Assembly (NCBI GenBank): GCA_965661345.1
Contig: CBFIDK010000001.1
Coordinates: 310,001 to 374,000 of the forward strand
DNA: 64,000 nt
Reading direction: 5' to 3'
Source of the DNA: GCA-2862585 sp965661345
GTDB taxonomy: Bacteria; Bacteroidota; Bacteroidia; Flavobacteriales; UBA7312
Part shown: in pieces, positions 7,632 to 15,713 of the stretch
How positions within the stretch are numbered: position 1 is the stretch's first letter
How the letters are laid out: the number at the start of each line of letters is the position of its first letter
Program-made: the position numbers and the translations under genes
Notes under the pieces: generated by a model
Told to the model about the DNA's origin: nothing
What the model saw: the letters and a program-made list of their open reading frames with translations, nothing else
Databases searched by the model: none

Positions 7632-9179
7632 TTGAAATACGAATTGCTAGTAGATTCTAGGCCTAACGAGGTCGTTATTGCTTTACTTCGTGATAAGCAA
7701 TTATTAGAACTACACAAAGAACCAATAGGAACAAAATTCTCGGTTGGTGATGTTTTTTTAGCAAAAGTCAAAAAAATCATTACCGGTTTAAATGCTACTT
7801 TCGTTGACGTAGGTTACGAAAAAGACGGCTTTTTACATTACTTAGACTTAGGAATTAAGTTCAAAACCTTCCAGAAATTTACTGAAAGAAACATGGCGGG
7901 GAAGCTCAACACAGCTTCTCTGAGAAACTTTAAACACGAACCAGATATTGATAAATCGGGTTCTATCAACGATGTTCTTAATTCTGGAAACCAAATCCTC
8001 GTTCAAGTTGCCAAAGAACCAATTTCAACCAAAGGCCCTAGACTAACGACTGAAATAACTATTGCTGGGCGTTACATGGTACTTGTACCATTCTCAAACA
8101 AAGTTTCAGTTTCACAAAAAATTGAATCTAACGAAGAGAAGAAAAGGCTTAAAAAGTTAGTTCAAAGCATAAAACCCGTGGGTTTTGGTGTAATCATTAG
8201 AACTGTTGCTCAAGGCAAGATGGTCGCAGAACTAGATGCAGACCTAAAGTTTTTGTACAAAAAATGGCAGATAATGTGCAAACAGACAAAGAAGGTCAAC
8301 CCTCCTGCCAAAGTGTTGGGTGAATTAGGAAGAACAGCCTCTTTGTTACGTGATGTATTAAACGATGACTTTATTTCAATATTGGTCAATGATGAAAAAC
8401 TTCATTCTGAGATAAAAGATTATATCAGCACAATATCTCCACAACAGGAAAAAATTGTCAGACTATACAAGGGTACTATTCCTCTATTTCAAAAGTTCCA
8501 GATTGAAAGACAGATAAAGTCATCGTTTGGAAAAACAGTAACCATGCGTAAAAGCACATATCTTGTAATAGAACACACTGAAGCCATGCACGTTATTGAT
8601 GTTAATAGCGGTAAGCGTGTAAACTCAAAGCAAGATCAAGAAGCAAATGCTCTTGAAGTTAATCTAATTGCTGCAGAAGAAGTAGCTAGACAATTGAGAT
8701 TGAGAGATATGGGTGGTATTATCGTTGTTGATTTTATTGACATGTATAATGGTGAAAACAGAAAAAAACTATACGATTCTCTTGTTAGTTTCATGTCTGA
8801 CGACAAAGCTAAACATCATATCCTTCCACCTTCAAGATTTGGATTAGTTGAAATTACCAGACAAAGGGTTAGGCCAGTTCTTGATATTGACACAAAAGAA
8901 GGTTGTCCTTCTTGTAAAGGAACTGGAAAAATTGAAGCTAGCATTTTACTTATTGACGAAATAGGTCAAAAACTTATAAAAGCGATAAGCAAAAGCGATA
9001 ATATCATTTTAAAGACACATCCGTTTGTAGCTAGCTACATAAACAAAGGATGGTTCAAAAACCAAAGACGTACTTGGGCTAAAGATCTAGGCTGTAAACT
9101 AGCAGTCGAAGAAGATACTACCTATCACTTATTACAGTACAGATTCTTTAATAATGAGCGAAAAGTAATTAACGTTTAG
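7632..9179 (+). CDS. rng: Ribonuclease E/G family endoribonuclease
   Basis: Endoribonuclease of the RNase E/G family, acting in mRNA decay and rRNA/tRNA processing. The N-terminal S1 RNA-binding domain is at about residues 37-95 (GDVFLAKVKKIITGLNATFVDVG in its first half). The catalytic Asp pair lies in VIDVNSGK (about 320) and VVDFIDM (about 364). The zinc-link motif is CPSCKGTG (about 423). At 515 residues it is RNase G-sized, without the long RNase E scaffold tail. The start is TTG at 7632: no in-frame ATG lies near, and the N-terminus MKYELLVDSRPNEVV matches the family start. The stop shares TTAG with the convergent MFS gene. Confidence 0.95.
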   Translation: MKYELLVDSRPNEVVIALLRDKQLLELHKEPIGTKFSVGDVFLAKVKKIITGLNATFVDVGYEKDGFLHYLDLGIKFKTFQKFTERNMAGKLNTASLRNFKHEPDIDKSGSINDVLNSGNQILVQVAKEPISTKGPRLTTEITIAGRYMVLVPFSNKVSVSQKIESNEEKKRLKKLVQSIKPVGFGVIIRTVAQGKMVAELDADLKFLYKKWQIMCKQTKKVNPPAKVLGELGRTASLLRDVLNDDFISILVNDEKLHSEIKDYISTISPQQEKIVRLYKGTIPLFQKFQIERQIKSSFGKTVTMRKSTYLVIEHTEAMHVIDVNSGKRVNSKQDQEANALEVNLIAAEEVARQLRLRDMGGIIVVDFIDMYNGENRKKLYDSLVSFMSDDKAKHHILPPSRFGLVEITRQRVRPVLDIDTKEGCPSCKGTGKIEASILLIDEIGQKLIKAISKSDNIILKTHPFVASYINKGWFKNQRRTWAKDLGCKLAVEEDTTYHLLQYRFFNNERKVINV

Positions 9180-10456
9180 GAAGAAATAATTTCCAAATCT
9201 TTTAACTTACGTCTGTTTTTCACTAGAGGGATAAGTGCAATCACCAGGAATGCTGCGCCTACTAAGTAGCCATACCGAATATTTTCAGACGACACAAAAA
9301 ATGGTGTCGAGAAAAGTATAATCATTAACGTTCGTATCAGAATACTAATCGAGTTGAAAATACTTCCGCTTCTACCAATAATATTATTGGATACCTTTTC
9401 AAAAATATAAGTAATTCTAAGGATTCGAGTTCCAGCGTTGCACAGCCCAATCAATAAGCTCATAGCAAATAGGATGGCTACACTCTTTGAAAAGGTAAGT
9501 AGTAGGCAAGTAATAATAGTTAGTATCATTAAAATAATAATACTGGTTACGATGTCTGTTTTTTTAGTGATTGCACGAATTCCAAAGCCAGCGAACAAGG
9601 CTCCAATAGAATAATACACCTCAGAAGAAGCGTAAATATCAGCGCCTTCCTTTAAATAATAACTTACATAAGATGGAAGTAGCACAAAGATTTCTACAAT
9701 TAAAAAAGTGAATATAGCATAGGAACAAACCCCAAAAATAAATAGTAATGGATTCTCTTTAAGAAAAGAAAAGCCTTTATATAGACGGTTAAACATACTT
9801 CCTTTATCTATTTCTTTTTGAATGACTGGAACATGATTAATGAATAAAATAATTATGAATGCACACAAATATGTGAAAGCATCCATCAAGAATATTTCAT
9901 GAATTTCCCAAGCTGTAAAACTAAAAGGTAATGGAATTTTTAAACCTAAAATATTGAGGGTTCCATCTGTTGAGCCAGTTAATAAAAAAGCGGCAAAGCC
10001 ACCCGCTAAAATACTTGTAGATTGGCCTTGAATTTCTATATAAGCATTAAGTTTAGCATAATTTTTAGGCTCTGTTATTTCTTGACCAAAAGCATACAAA
10101 TTTGGATAATGGATGTTGTAATGTAGCATAGTAGTGCCAAATACAGTAAGCGCCAAAATCCATGGCGTAGAGCCATTAACGATTCCATAAGAAGCTATAG
10201 ACCCGATGATAATGGCACAAATTAAATTGGAAAAAAGAAATAACTTTTTTCTAGAGTACCTGTCGATTAATGTCCCAGAATATATTCCCCAAAACAAGCT
10301 GAAAAAAGTAAGAATAGCATAGCCTTTAGCATACGTTCCGCTCATCCCCAAAATATCAGCAAAATACCAAGGGATAGCAATCATACTAATTCCTTGAGCG
10401 AAACCAGAAATAATATTTGCAAGAAATAATAAGCCTATTGCTTTTTTATTTTTCAT
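9176..10456 (-). CDS. MFS transporter
   Basis: A 426-residue membrane protein with about 12 hydrophobic segments and the MFS loop motif after TM2 (GTLIDRYSRKKLF). Substrate is unknown; the overall pattern resembles drug- or metabolite-efflux MFS proteins of the EntS/enterobactin-exporter type, but no specific assignment is safe. The frame is open upstream to 10546. I choose ATG at 10456 because it starts the hydrophobic core directly (MKNKKAIGLLFLANIISG), avoids overlap with recX, and lies 6 nt downstream of a TATTTTTG element, giving a leaderless mRNA. It ends sharing TTAG with rng. Confidence 0.85.
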   Translation of the reverse strand: MKNKKAIGLLFLANIISGFAQGISMIAIPWYFADILGMSGTYAKGYAILTFFSLFWGIYSGTLIDRYSRKKLFLFSNLICAIIIGSIASYGIVNGSTPWILALTVFGTTMLHYNIHYPNLYAFGQEITEPKNYAKLNAYIEIQGQSTSILAGGFAAFLLTGSTDGTLNILGLKIPLPFSFTAWEIHEIFLMDAFTYLCAFIIILFINHVPVIQKEIDKGSMFNRLYKGFSFLKENPLLFIFGVCSYAIFTFLIVEIFVLLPSYVSYYLKEGADIYASSEVYYSIGALFAGFGIRAITKKTDIVTSIIILMILTIITCLLLTFSKSVAILFAMSLLIGLCNAGTRILRITYIFEKVSNNIIGRSGSIFNSISILIRTLMIILFSTPFFVSSENIRYGYLVGAAFLVIALIPLVKNRRKLKDLEIISS

Positions 10457-10462
10457 TGGGTA

Positions 10463-10470
10463 CAAAAATA
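10463..10470 (-). promoter_or_regulatory. -7 element of the MFS gene, leaderless arrangement
   Basis: TATTTTTG on the minus strand, an exact TAnnTTTG match, with only 6 nt (TACCCA) before the ATG at 10456. With a start site about 4-7 nt downstream, transcription would begin at or next to the start codon. Confidence 0.65.
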
Positions 10471-10471
10471 C

Positions 10472-10479
10472 TACCTTTG
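10472..10479 (+). promoter_or_regulatory. -7 element of recX, leaderless arrangement
   Basis: TACCTTTG, an exact TAnnTTTG match, 5 nt before the recX ATG at 10485. It is separated by a single base from the oppositely oriented element of the MFS gene. Confidence 0.65.
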
Positions 10480-10484
10480 AAAGG

Positions 10485-10949
10485 ATGGGGGATAAAATAT
10501 ACGATATAAAAATTGCTAAAGAAAAAATCCAGATGTATTGCGCCATAATGGACCGTTGTCAATATCAAGTCATGACAAAACTCAAAAGTTATGGTTTAAG
10601 CACAGCATTATCTGAGGAAATTTTGATAGACCTTATCCAAAATAAATTTATTGATGAAGAACGGTTTGCCAGAGCTTTTTGCAGTGGAAAATTCAAAATA
10701 AAAAAGTGGGGAAAACGAAAAATAGCCTTTGAGCTTTCTAAATTAAAAGTGCCTAAAAGTTGTGTTTTTCTCGGAATGGATGAAATTGACGAGCAAGACT
10801 ATCTTGATACCATTAGTCATTTAGCGGAGAAAAAAAACTCAATGTTAAAGGATAAAAATACGTTCGTAAGAAAGAAAAAAGTAGTTGACTACCTTCTTAG
10901 AAAAGGGTTTGAGTCTGAACTTGTTTGGGAATGTGTAAACAAGCTTTAA
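10485..10949 (+). CDS. recX: Regulatory protein RecX
   Basis: Small helical-repeat protein that modulates RecA filaments. The N-terminal pattern is typical of Bacteroidota RecX (KIQMYCAIMDRCQYQV, then LKSYGLS), followed by the conserved FIDEERFARAFCSGKFKIKKWG split over two helices (about residues 52-75) and the C-terminal VVDYLLRKGFESELVWECV repeat. 154 residues is normal. The ATG at 10485 preserves the standard N-terminus. recA is not in the window, so recX is not in the classical recA-recX arrangement here. prfB begins 19 nt after the stop, so the two probably share a transcript. Confidence 0.93.
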   Translation: MGDKIYDIKIAKEKIQMYCAIMDRCQYQVMTKLKSYGLSTALSEEILIDLIQNKFIDEERFARAFCSGKFKIKKWGKRKIAFELSKLKVPKSCVFLGMDEIDEQDYLDTISHLAEKKNSMLKDKNTFVRKKKVVDYLLRKGFESELVWECVNKL

Positions 10950-10968
10950 AACGTTAAATTTGTGACCG

Positions 10969-12057
10969 ATGGTTAATGAAGAACAAATAGAAAATATAAA
11001 ACTCAGAATATCAGAATTAGAAGGCTTCTTGTCAATTTCTGATAAAAAAAGCTTTGTTGAAGAACAGGAGTTACAGGCTCAAGCATCAGATTTTTGGGAC
11101 GATCCAAAAAAAGCAGAACAGCATTTAAAGAATATTAATAAACAAAAAGTATGGGTAACGGCTTTTGATAGTCTTCAAAAAAGCTACGACGACCTATATG
11201 TATTGTATGAGTTTTTTGTTGAAGGAGATGTAGAAGAGTCGGAAATGATTCAGCAATTTGAACAATGTCTGAAAAAATTAACCGATTTGGAGTTTAAGAA
11301 CATGCTGAGTAAGGACGAAGACAATCTTCCTGCAATTATGACGATTAACCCAGGGGCAGGCGGTACCGAAAGTCAAGATTGGGCTGAAATGCTCATGCGT
11401 ATGTACATAATGTGGGGAGAGAAAAATAACTTTAAAGTCAAAGAATTAGATTTTCAATCTGGTGATGCTGCAGGTATAAAATCTGTGACATTACAATTTG
11501 AAGGCGACTTTGCTTTTGGAAACCTTAAAGGTGAAAATGGTGTTCATAGGTTGGTTCGTATTTCTCCATTTGATTCTAACGCAAAACGTCACACTTCTTT
11601 TTCTTCCGTTTTTGTATATCCATTAGCCGATGAATCTATTGAAATTGATATTAATCCTGCTGATATCAGTTGGGATACTTTTAGAGCAGGTGGCGCAGGT
11701 GGTCAAGGCGTTAATAAAATTGAGACCGCTGTAAGATTAAAACACGCTCCAACAGGAATTGTCATTGAAAATTCGGAAACCCGTTCGCAACTTGAAAATA
11801 AAGAAAAAGCGCTTCAGCTTTTAAAATCTCAATTGTATGAAATAGAGCTTCGAAAAAGACAAGTTGAAAAAGATAAAATTGAAGGAACAAAGAAAAAAAT
11901 TGAGTGGGGCTCACAGATAAGAAACTATGTCTTGCACCCCTACAAAATGGTAAAAGATTTACGAACAGAGTACGAAACTTCAAATACCCAGGCTGTACTC
12001 GACGGTGAAATCAATGATTTTATAAAAGCGTATTTAATGGAATTTGGTCAAAACTAA
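10969..12057 (+). CDS. prfB: Peptide chain release factor 2
   Basis: Class I release factor recognising UGA and UAA. The anticodon-like tripeptide SPF is at about residue 198 (VRISPFDSNAKRH) and the catalytic GGQ at about 243-245 (GGAGGQGVNKIETAVRL). At 362 residues it is full length in one open frame. The programmed +1 frameshift site found near codon 25 of many prfB genes is absent: the corresponding region reads SELEGFLSISDKK with no in-frame UGA. RF2 levels are therefore not controlled by that feedback here. It follows recX closely and precedes an ArsC-family gene by 4 nt. Confidence 0.96.
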   Translation: MVNEEQIENIKLRISELEGFLSISDKKSFVEEQELQAQASDFWDDPKKAEQHLKNINKQKVWVTAFDSLQKSYDDLYVLYEFFVEGDVEESEMIQQFEQCLKKLTDLEFKNMLSKDEDNLPAIMTINPGAGGTESQDWAEMLMRMYIMWGEKNNFKVKELDFQSGDAAGIKSVTLQFEGDFAFGNLKGENGVHRLVRISPFDSNAKRHTSFSSVFVYPLADESIEIDINPADISWDTFRAGGAGGQGVNKIETAVRLKHAPTGIVIENSETRSQLENKEKALQLLKSQLYEIELRKRQVEKDKIEGTKKKIEWGSQIRNYVLHPYKMVKDLRTEYETSNTQAVLDGEINDFIKAYLMEFGQN

Positions 12058-12061
12058 TACT

Positions 12062-12406
12062 ATGGAAATAACAATTTATCACAACCCGAGGTGCAGTAAA
12101 AGCAGACAAGCATTAAATATATTAGAGGGTAAAGGATGTAATATTAATATTATAGAATATTTAAAAACCCCCTTGACTTCTGCACAATTAACACAGATTA
12201 TAGAAGATTTAAATATAAAACCCATCGATTTAGTTCGTAAAAACGAATCGGTATGGAAAGAAAATTATAAAGGAAAAGAGTTAAGTGATAGTGAATTGAT
12301 AAGTGCAATGATTAATAATCCAAAGCTTATCGAACGACCAATAGCAGCGAGCAGTAAGGGAACGGTAATCGGAAGACCACCAGAAAATGTGTTGAATGTA
12401 TTGTAA
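12062..12406 (+). CDS. arsC: ArsC/Spx-family reductase (arsenate reductase, glutaredoxin type)
   Basis: A 114-residue thioredoxin-fold protein of the ArsC/YffB/Spx family. The N-terminal HNPRCSKSR carries the single active-site Cys (Cys11) in the place used by glutaredoxin-coupled arsenate reductases. The C-terminal RPIAAS...VIGRPPENVL segment is also characteristic. The frame is open from 12044, which would overlap prfB, but the ATG at 12062 gives the standard N-terminus. No arsenite pump or ArsR gene is nearby, so real arsenate reduction is unproven; a general thiol-redox role is possible. It probably ends the recX-prfB unit, with its stop 2 nt from a convergent small gene. Confidence 0.85.
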   Translation: MEITIYHNPRCSKSRQALNILEGKGCNINIIEYLKTPLTSAQLTQIIEDLNIKPIDLVRKNESVWKENYKGKELSDSELISAMINNPKLIERPIAASSKGTVIGRPPENVLNVL

Positions 12407-12408
12407 GA

Positions 12409-12555
12409 CTATTCTAGTTCTTCAACTAAGTCTTTATTTTTGTAAGACTCAATGAACCAAGCGCCAATCCAATAAGGTAAAAAGCTAACAATGAAAGTAA
12501 GCAACCAGAACGCCATAACTGCGATAACTATAAAGAGTAAAAAACCAATAAACAT
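12409..12555 (-). CDS. 48-residue small membrane protein
   Basis: A short frame from ATG at 12555 to a stop at 12409-12411. It is almost entirely hydrophobic for residues 2-36 (one long or two tight membrane segments: MFIGFLLFIVIAVMAFW, then a Pro-Tyr-Trp turn), followed by a charged tail YKNKDLVEELE. A -7 element TACTTTTG lies 26 nt upstream. I do not recognise a family. The tight fit between arsC (2-nt gap) and the fumC promoter, plus the promoter and the membrane-like composition, favour a real gene; the alternative is that this is merely the AT-rich region between arsC and fumC. Confidence 0.6.
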   Translation of the reverse strand: MFIGFLLFIVIAVMAFWLLTFIVSFLPYWIGAWFIESYKNKDLVEELE

Positions 12556-12571
12556 ATCTTATATTTTGAAT

Positions 12572-12579
12572 TAACTTTG
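12572..12579 (+). promoter_or_regulatory. -7 element of fumC promoter
   Basis: TAACTTTG, an exact TAnnTTTG match, 36 nt before the fumC ATG. It faces the opposite-strand element at 12582-12589, so the two transcripts would overlap at their 5' ends. Confidence 0.55.
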
Positions 12580-12581
12580 TA

Positions 12582-12589
12582 CAAAAGTA
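12582..12589 (-). promoter_or_regulatory. -7 element of the small membrane protein gene
   Basis: TACTTTTG on the minus strand, 26 nt upstream of the ATG at 12555; exact match to TAnnTTTG. Confidence 0.5.
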
Positions 12590-12615
12590 AGTGTTAATTA
12601 TCTAATAAAAAAATC

Positions 12616-14013
12616 ATGAGCTATAGAATTGAAAAAGACACAATGGGAGAAGTAAAAGTGCCATCAGACAAGTATTGGGGTGCTCAAACTGAACGATCAA
12701 GAAACAATTTTAAAATAGGTCAAGCTTCAAGCATGCCTCTAGAGGTGATTTATGGATTTGCTTACTTGAAAAAGGCAGCAGCACATGCAAACTGTGAACT
12801 AGGCGTACTTTCAACTGAGAAAAGAGATTTGATTTCTAACGTTTGCGATGAAATTCTTGAAGGACAACATGATAATCAATTCCCACTTGTAATATGGCAA
12901 ACAGGCTCAGGTACTCAGTCAAACATGAATACCAATGAAGTCATCGCCAATAGGGCACATGTAATTAATGGAGGAAGTCTTGATGATACTGAAAAATGTA
13001 TTCACCCAAATGATGATGTAAACAAATCACAATCTTCTAACGATACCTTTCCTACAGGAATGCACATTGCAGCATATAAAATGATTGTTGAAACAAGCAT
13101 TCCAGCAATAGAGTTGTTAAGAAATACATTAGCAAAGAAGTCTGATGATTTTAAGAAGGTTGTAAAAATTGGCAGAACACACCTAATGGACGCTACTCCA
13201 TTGACTCTTGGGCAAGAGTTTTCTGGATACGTCTCTCAATTAGATCATGGTCTGAAAGCCCTTACAAATACTCTAAATCATTTGTCTGAACTTGCTCTTG
13301 GCGGAACTGCTGTGGGGACAGGCATTAATACGCCAGACGGCTACGCCGATTTAGTTGCAAAAAAAATTGCTGAGTTTACCAACTTACCTTTCGTAAGTGC
13401 TGAAAATAAGTTTGAAGCCTTAGCGGCTCACGATGCTATTGTTGAATCGCATGGTGCCTTAAAACAAATAGCAGTTTCTTTAAATAAAATTGCGAATGAT
13501 ATAAGATTATTAGCCTCGGGTCCTAGAAGTGGTATAGGTGAAATAATCATACCGTCAAATGAGCCTGGCTCTTCAATAATGCCTGGAAAAGTTAACCCAA
13601 CCCAATGTGAAGCTTTAACAATGGTTTGTGCTCAGGTCATTGGAAACGATGTCGCAATTGCAGTCGGAGGACTACAAGGGCATTATGAACTTAATGTATT
13701 CAAACCCATGATGGCGGCGAATATTTTGCAGTCAGCAAGACTTATTGCAGATGCCTGTGTGTCGTTTACTAATAACTGCGCGCTAGGAATTGAGCCGAAT
13801 CATCAGAATTTAAAGAAAAACTTAGACAATTCATTGATGTTAGTTACTGCTTTAAACACCAAAATTGGATATGAAAAAGCAGCTAAAATAGCCAAGACGG
13901 CTCATGAAAATGGAACTACATTAAAAGATGAGGCCGTTAATTTAGGGTATCTTACTGCTGAAGAGTTTGACCAATGGGTTAGGCCTGAAGATATGTGTGG
14001 TAGCTTAAAATAA
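12616..14013 (+). CDS. fumC: Class II fumarate hydratase
   Basis: Iron-independent fumarase interconverting fumarate and malate in the TCA cycle. The fumarase/aspartase superfamily signature GSSIMPGKVNPTQ is at about residue 316-328. The substrate-binding SGTQSNMNTNEV segment is near 96-107 and the catalytic-region motif GRTHLMDATPLTLGQ near 185-199. Length 465 is normal for FumC and its N-terminus (YRIEKDTMGEVKVPSDKYWGAQT, spread over residues 3-25) is the standard one. Single gene with its own -7 element; its stop is separated by a single base from the manC stop on the other strand. Confidence 0.97.
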   Translation: MSYRIEKDTMGEVKVPSDKYWGAQTERSRNNFKIGQASSMPLEVIYGFAYLKKAAAHANCELGVLSTEKRDLISNVCDEILEGQHDNQFPLVIWQTGSGTQSNMNTNEVIANRAHVINGGSLDDTEKCIHPNDDVNKSQSSNDTFPTGMHIAAYKMIVETSIPAIELLRNTLAKKSDDFKKVVKIGRTHLMDATPLTLGQEFSGYVSQLDHGLKALTNTLNHLSELALGGTAVGTGINTPDGYADLVAKKIAEFTNLPFVSAENKFEALAAHDAIVESHGALKQIAVSLNKIANDIRLLASGPRSGIGEIIIPSNEPGSSIMPGKVNPTQCEALTMVCAQVIGNDVAIAVGGLQGHYELNVFKPMMAANILQSARLIADACVSFTNNCALGIEPNHQNLKKNLDNSLMLVTALNTKIGYEKAAKIAKTAHENGTTLKDEAVNLGYLTAEEFDQWVRPEDMCGSLK

Positions 14014-14014
14014 C

Positions 14015-15103
14015 TTAGACGTAATCTTCGCCTTTTGTGCGTTTTACATCACTGACAAACTGCTTGATTTCTTGCTCGTTTTCTTTTTTACAGATTAAAA
14101 GCGTATTATCATTATCAATGACGATATAATTTTCTAAGCCCTCTATTACTATGACCTTATCATTAGGAGCATTAATGATATTGTTCTGAGAATTATAAAG
14201 CATAACTCCGTCACCAATGACTCCATTGTTATTTTCATCTAATTTCAAATGAGTGCATAAAGACCCCCAAGTACCTAAATCGCTCCAGCCAAAACCTGAA
14301 GGGTATACACAAACATTCTCGGCCTTTTCCATTAGACCATAATCAATAGAAATATTTTTACAACCAGGAAAAACCCTATTGATGAATTCTACTTCTTCAT
14401 CCGTATTTAAGTATTCAACTCCATCTTGAAAAATGTCATATAAATCTCTCAGGTGCTTTCTCAGTGCAAGGATTATTGCTTTTGCACTCCAAATAAAAAT
14501 ACCTGAGTTCCATAAGAAATCACCACTTTCAAGAAATTGATTAGCAAGTTCTAGGTCTGGCTTTTCCGTAAATGTTTTTACGGGATGAATATGTTGGTTG
14601 AATTCTGTTTTTTCTTCGTTGAATTGAATATATCCATAGCCAGTATCTGGTCTGGATGGTTTAATGCCAAGTGTCAATAAATAGTTGTTTTTTGAACACA
14701 CATCAAAACAGTCGGTTACAATTCTTGTAAATTCATTTTCATTTGTGATGAGGTGATCTGAAGGAGCAACAATTATATTGGCATGAGGGTTAATTTTATT
14801 AATTTTAAAAGAGGCATATGCGATACATGGCGCCGTATTTCTCATGGCGGGTTCACACAAAATATTACTTTCTTTGATGTCTTTTAATTGCTCAATACAG
14901 AGGTTTTTGTAATTGACATTTGTCACTACAATAATGTTTTCTGAAGGACAAAAGTTACTTAATCGCCTAAATGTTTGTTGAATAAGGGTTTCGCCTGTTC
15001 CTAGTATATCTAAAAATTGCTTAGGAAATGTACTTCGACTCATAGGCCAAAATCTTGAGCCTATACCTCCTGCCATTATAATAGCAAAATTGTTAGTATT
15101 CAT
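14015..15103 (-). CDS. manC: Mannose-1-phosphate guanylyltransferase
   Basis: Nucleotidyltransferase making GDP-mannose from mannose-1-phosphate and GTP, for polysaccharide or glycan synthesis. The N-terminal pyrophosphorylase signature is clear (MAGGIGSRFWPMSRSTFPKQF, residues 10-30 region). FTEKPDLE and the sugar-binding LWNSGIFIWSA motif are present, as is the C-terminal WSDLGTWGSL block. At 362 residues it has only the transferase part and lacks the phosphomannose isomerase domain of bifunctional enzymes. It lies 34 nt downstream of the SprT-like gene on the same strand, so it may be the last gene of the feo transcript; a weaker -7-like TATTTTTA sits in that gap. Confidence 0.93.
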   Translation of the reverse strand: MNTNNFAIIMAGGIGSRFWPMSRSTFPKQFLDILGTGETLIQQTFRRLSNFCPSENIIVVTNVNYKNLCIEQLKDIKESNILCEPAMRNTAPCIAYASFKINKINPHANIIVAPSDHLITNENEFTRIVTDCFDVCSKNNYLLTLGIKPSRPDTGYGYIQFNEEKTEFNQHIHPVKTFTEKPDLELANQFLESGDFLWNSGIFIWSAKAIILALRKHLRDLYDIFQDGVEYLNTDEEVEFINRVFPGCKNISIDYGLMEKAENVCVYPSGFGWSDLGTWGSLCTHLKLDENNNGVIGDGVMLYNSQNNIINAPNDKVIVIEGLENYIVIDNDNTLLICKKENEQEIKQFVSDVKRTKGEDYV

Positions 15104-15137
15104 ATGCTTATGAAGTTTGAGTTGTAAAAATACGAAA

Positions 15138-15713
15138 TCAAATTTTAACCTCCGCTAAAGGGTTAAATAGGTATCTTTTGTTTGTTGAAAGGCATTTGCA
15201 CTGATACCTTTTTTTTAATTGTTTTTCTTTTAGATATTTTTTTCCGTTTGTAGTTTCAAAAATACTTCCATCAGGAATATCAGAAATAGTTAGTATGCTT
15301 CTATCATCAAATTGTCTTAGAGCTCTCACAAGTTCTACATCAGAACTCGTTGATGCTTTAGGGTTTTTCAAATAAAGTGCTAAATGTTTTTGTATGACTT
15401 CAGGAAAGATTGGCAGAAAAGGAATCATCAGTTTCTGAAAAGTAATTTTCCATTCTTTGCCATGTGGCGCTACTCTTGGTGAATATTCTTCTTTTACAAC
15501 CATATGAGCAATTTCGTGTGTTAGGGTAATGAGAAAAGAATATGGATTTAAATCATCATTTATTGAAATCTGGTGTTGCCCATTGAAATAGCGGTAATCT
15601 CCTAATTTGGTACTCCTTGATTTTTTTATGGATAGTTGGCAGTTGTAATCTATTAACCATTTTTCAATAGTTCCGATTGAATCTTTTGGAAGAAATAAAT
15701 CGAGATTTTGCAT
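15138..15713 (-). CDS. SprT-like zinc metalloprotease domain protein
   Basis: A 191-residue protein with an HEIAH zinc-binding motif (His66, Glu67, His70) and a probable third ligand in APHGKEWK about 17 residues later, the arrangement of the SprT/Spartan family. The C-terminal part has KYQCKCLSTNKRYLF, which may be a reduced zinc ribbon with only two Cys. Bacterial SprT proteins are of uncertain function; the eukaryotic relative digests DNA-protein crosslinks. The start codon overlaps the feoB stop by one base, so translation is coupled to feoB. No signal peptide is seen, so it should be cytoplasmic. Confidence 0.85.
   Translation of the reverse strand: MQNLDLFLPKDSIGTIEKWLIDYNCQLSIKKSRSTKLGDYRYFNGQHQISINDDLNPYSFLITLTHEIAHMVVKEEYSPRVAPHGKEWKITFQKLMIPFLPIFPEVIQKHLALYLKNPKASTSSDVELVRALRQFDDRSILTISDIPDGSIFETTNGKKYLKEKQLKKRYQCKCLSTNKRYLFNPLAEVKI

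Noticed and set aside
10457..10546. 30-residue N-terminal extension of the MFS transporter overlapping recX
   Set aside because: It crosses the promoter elements of both genes and the recX start, and does not resemble an MFS N-terminus.
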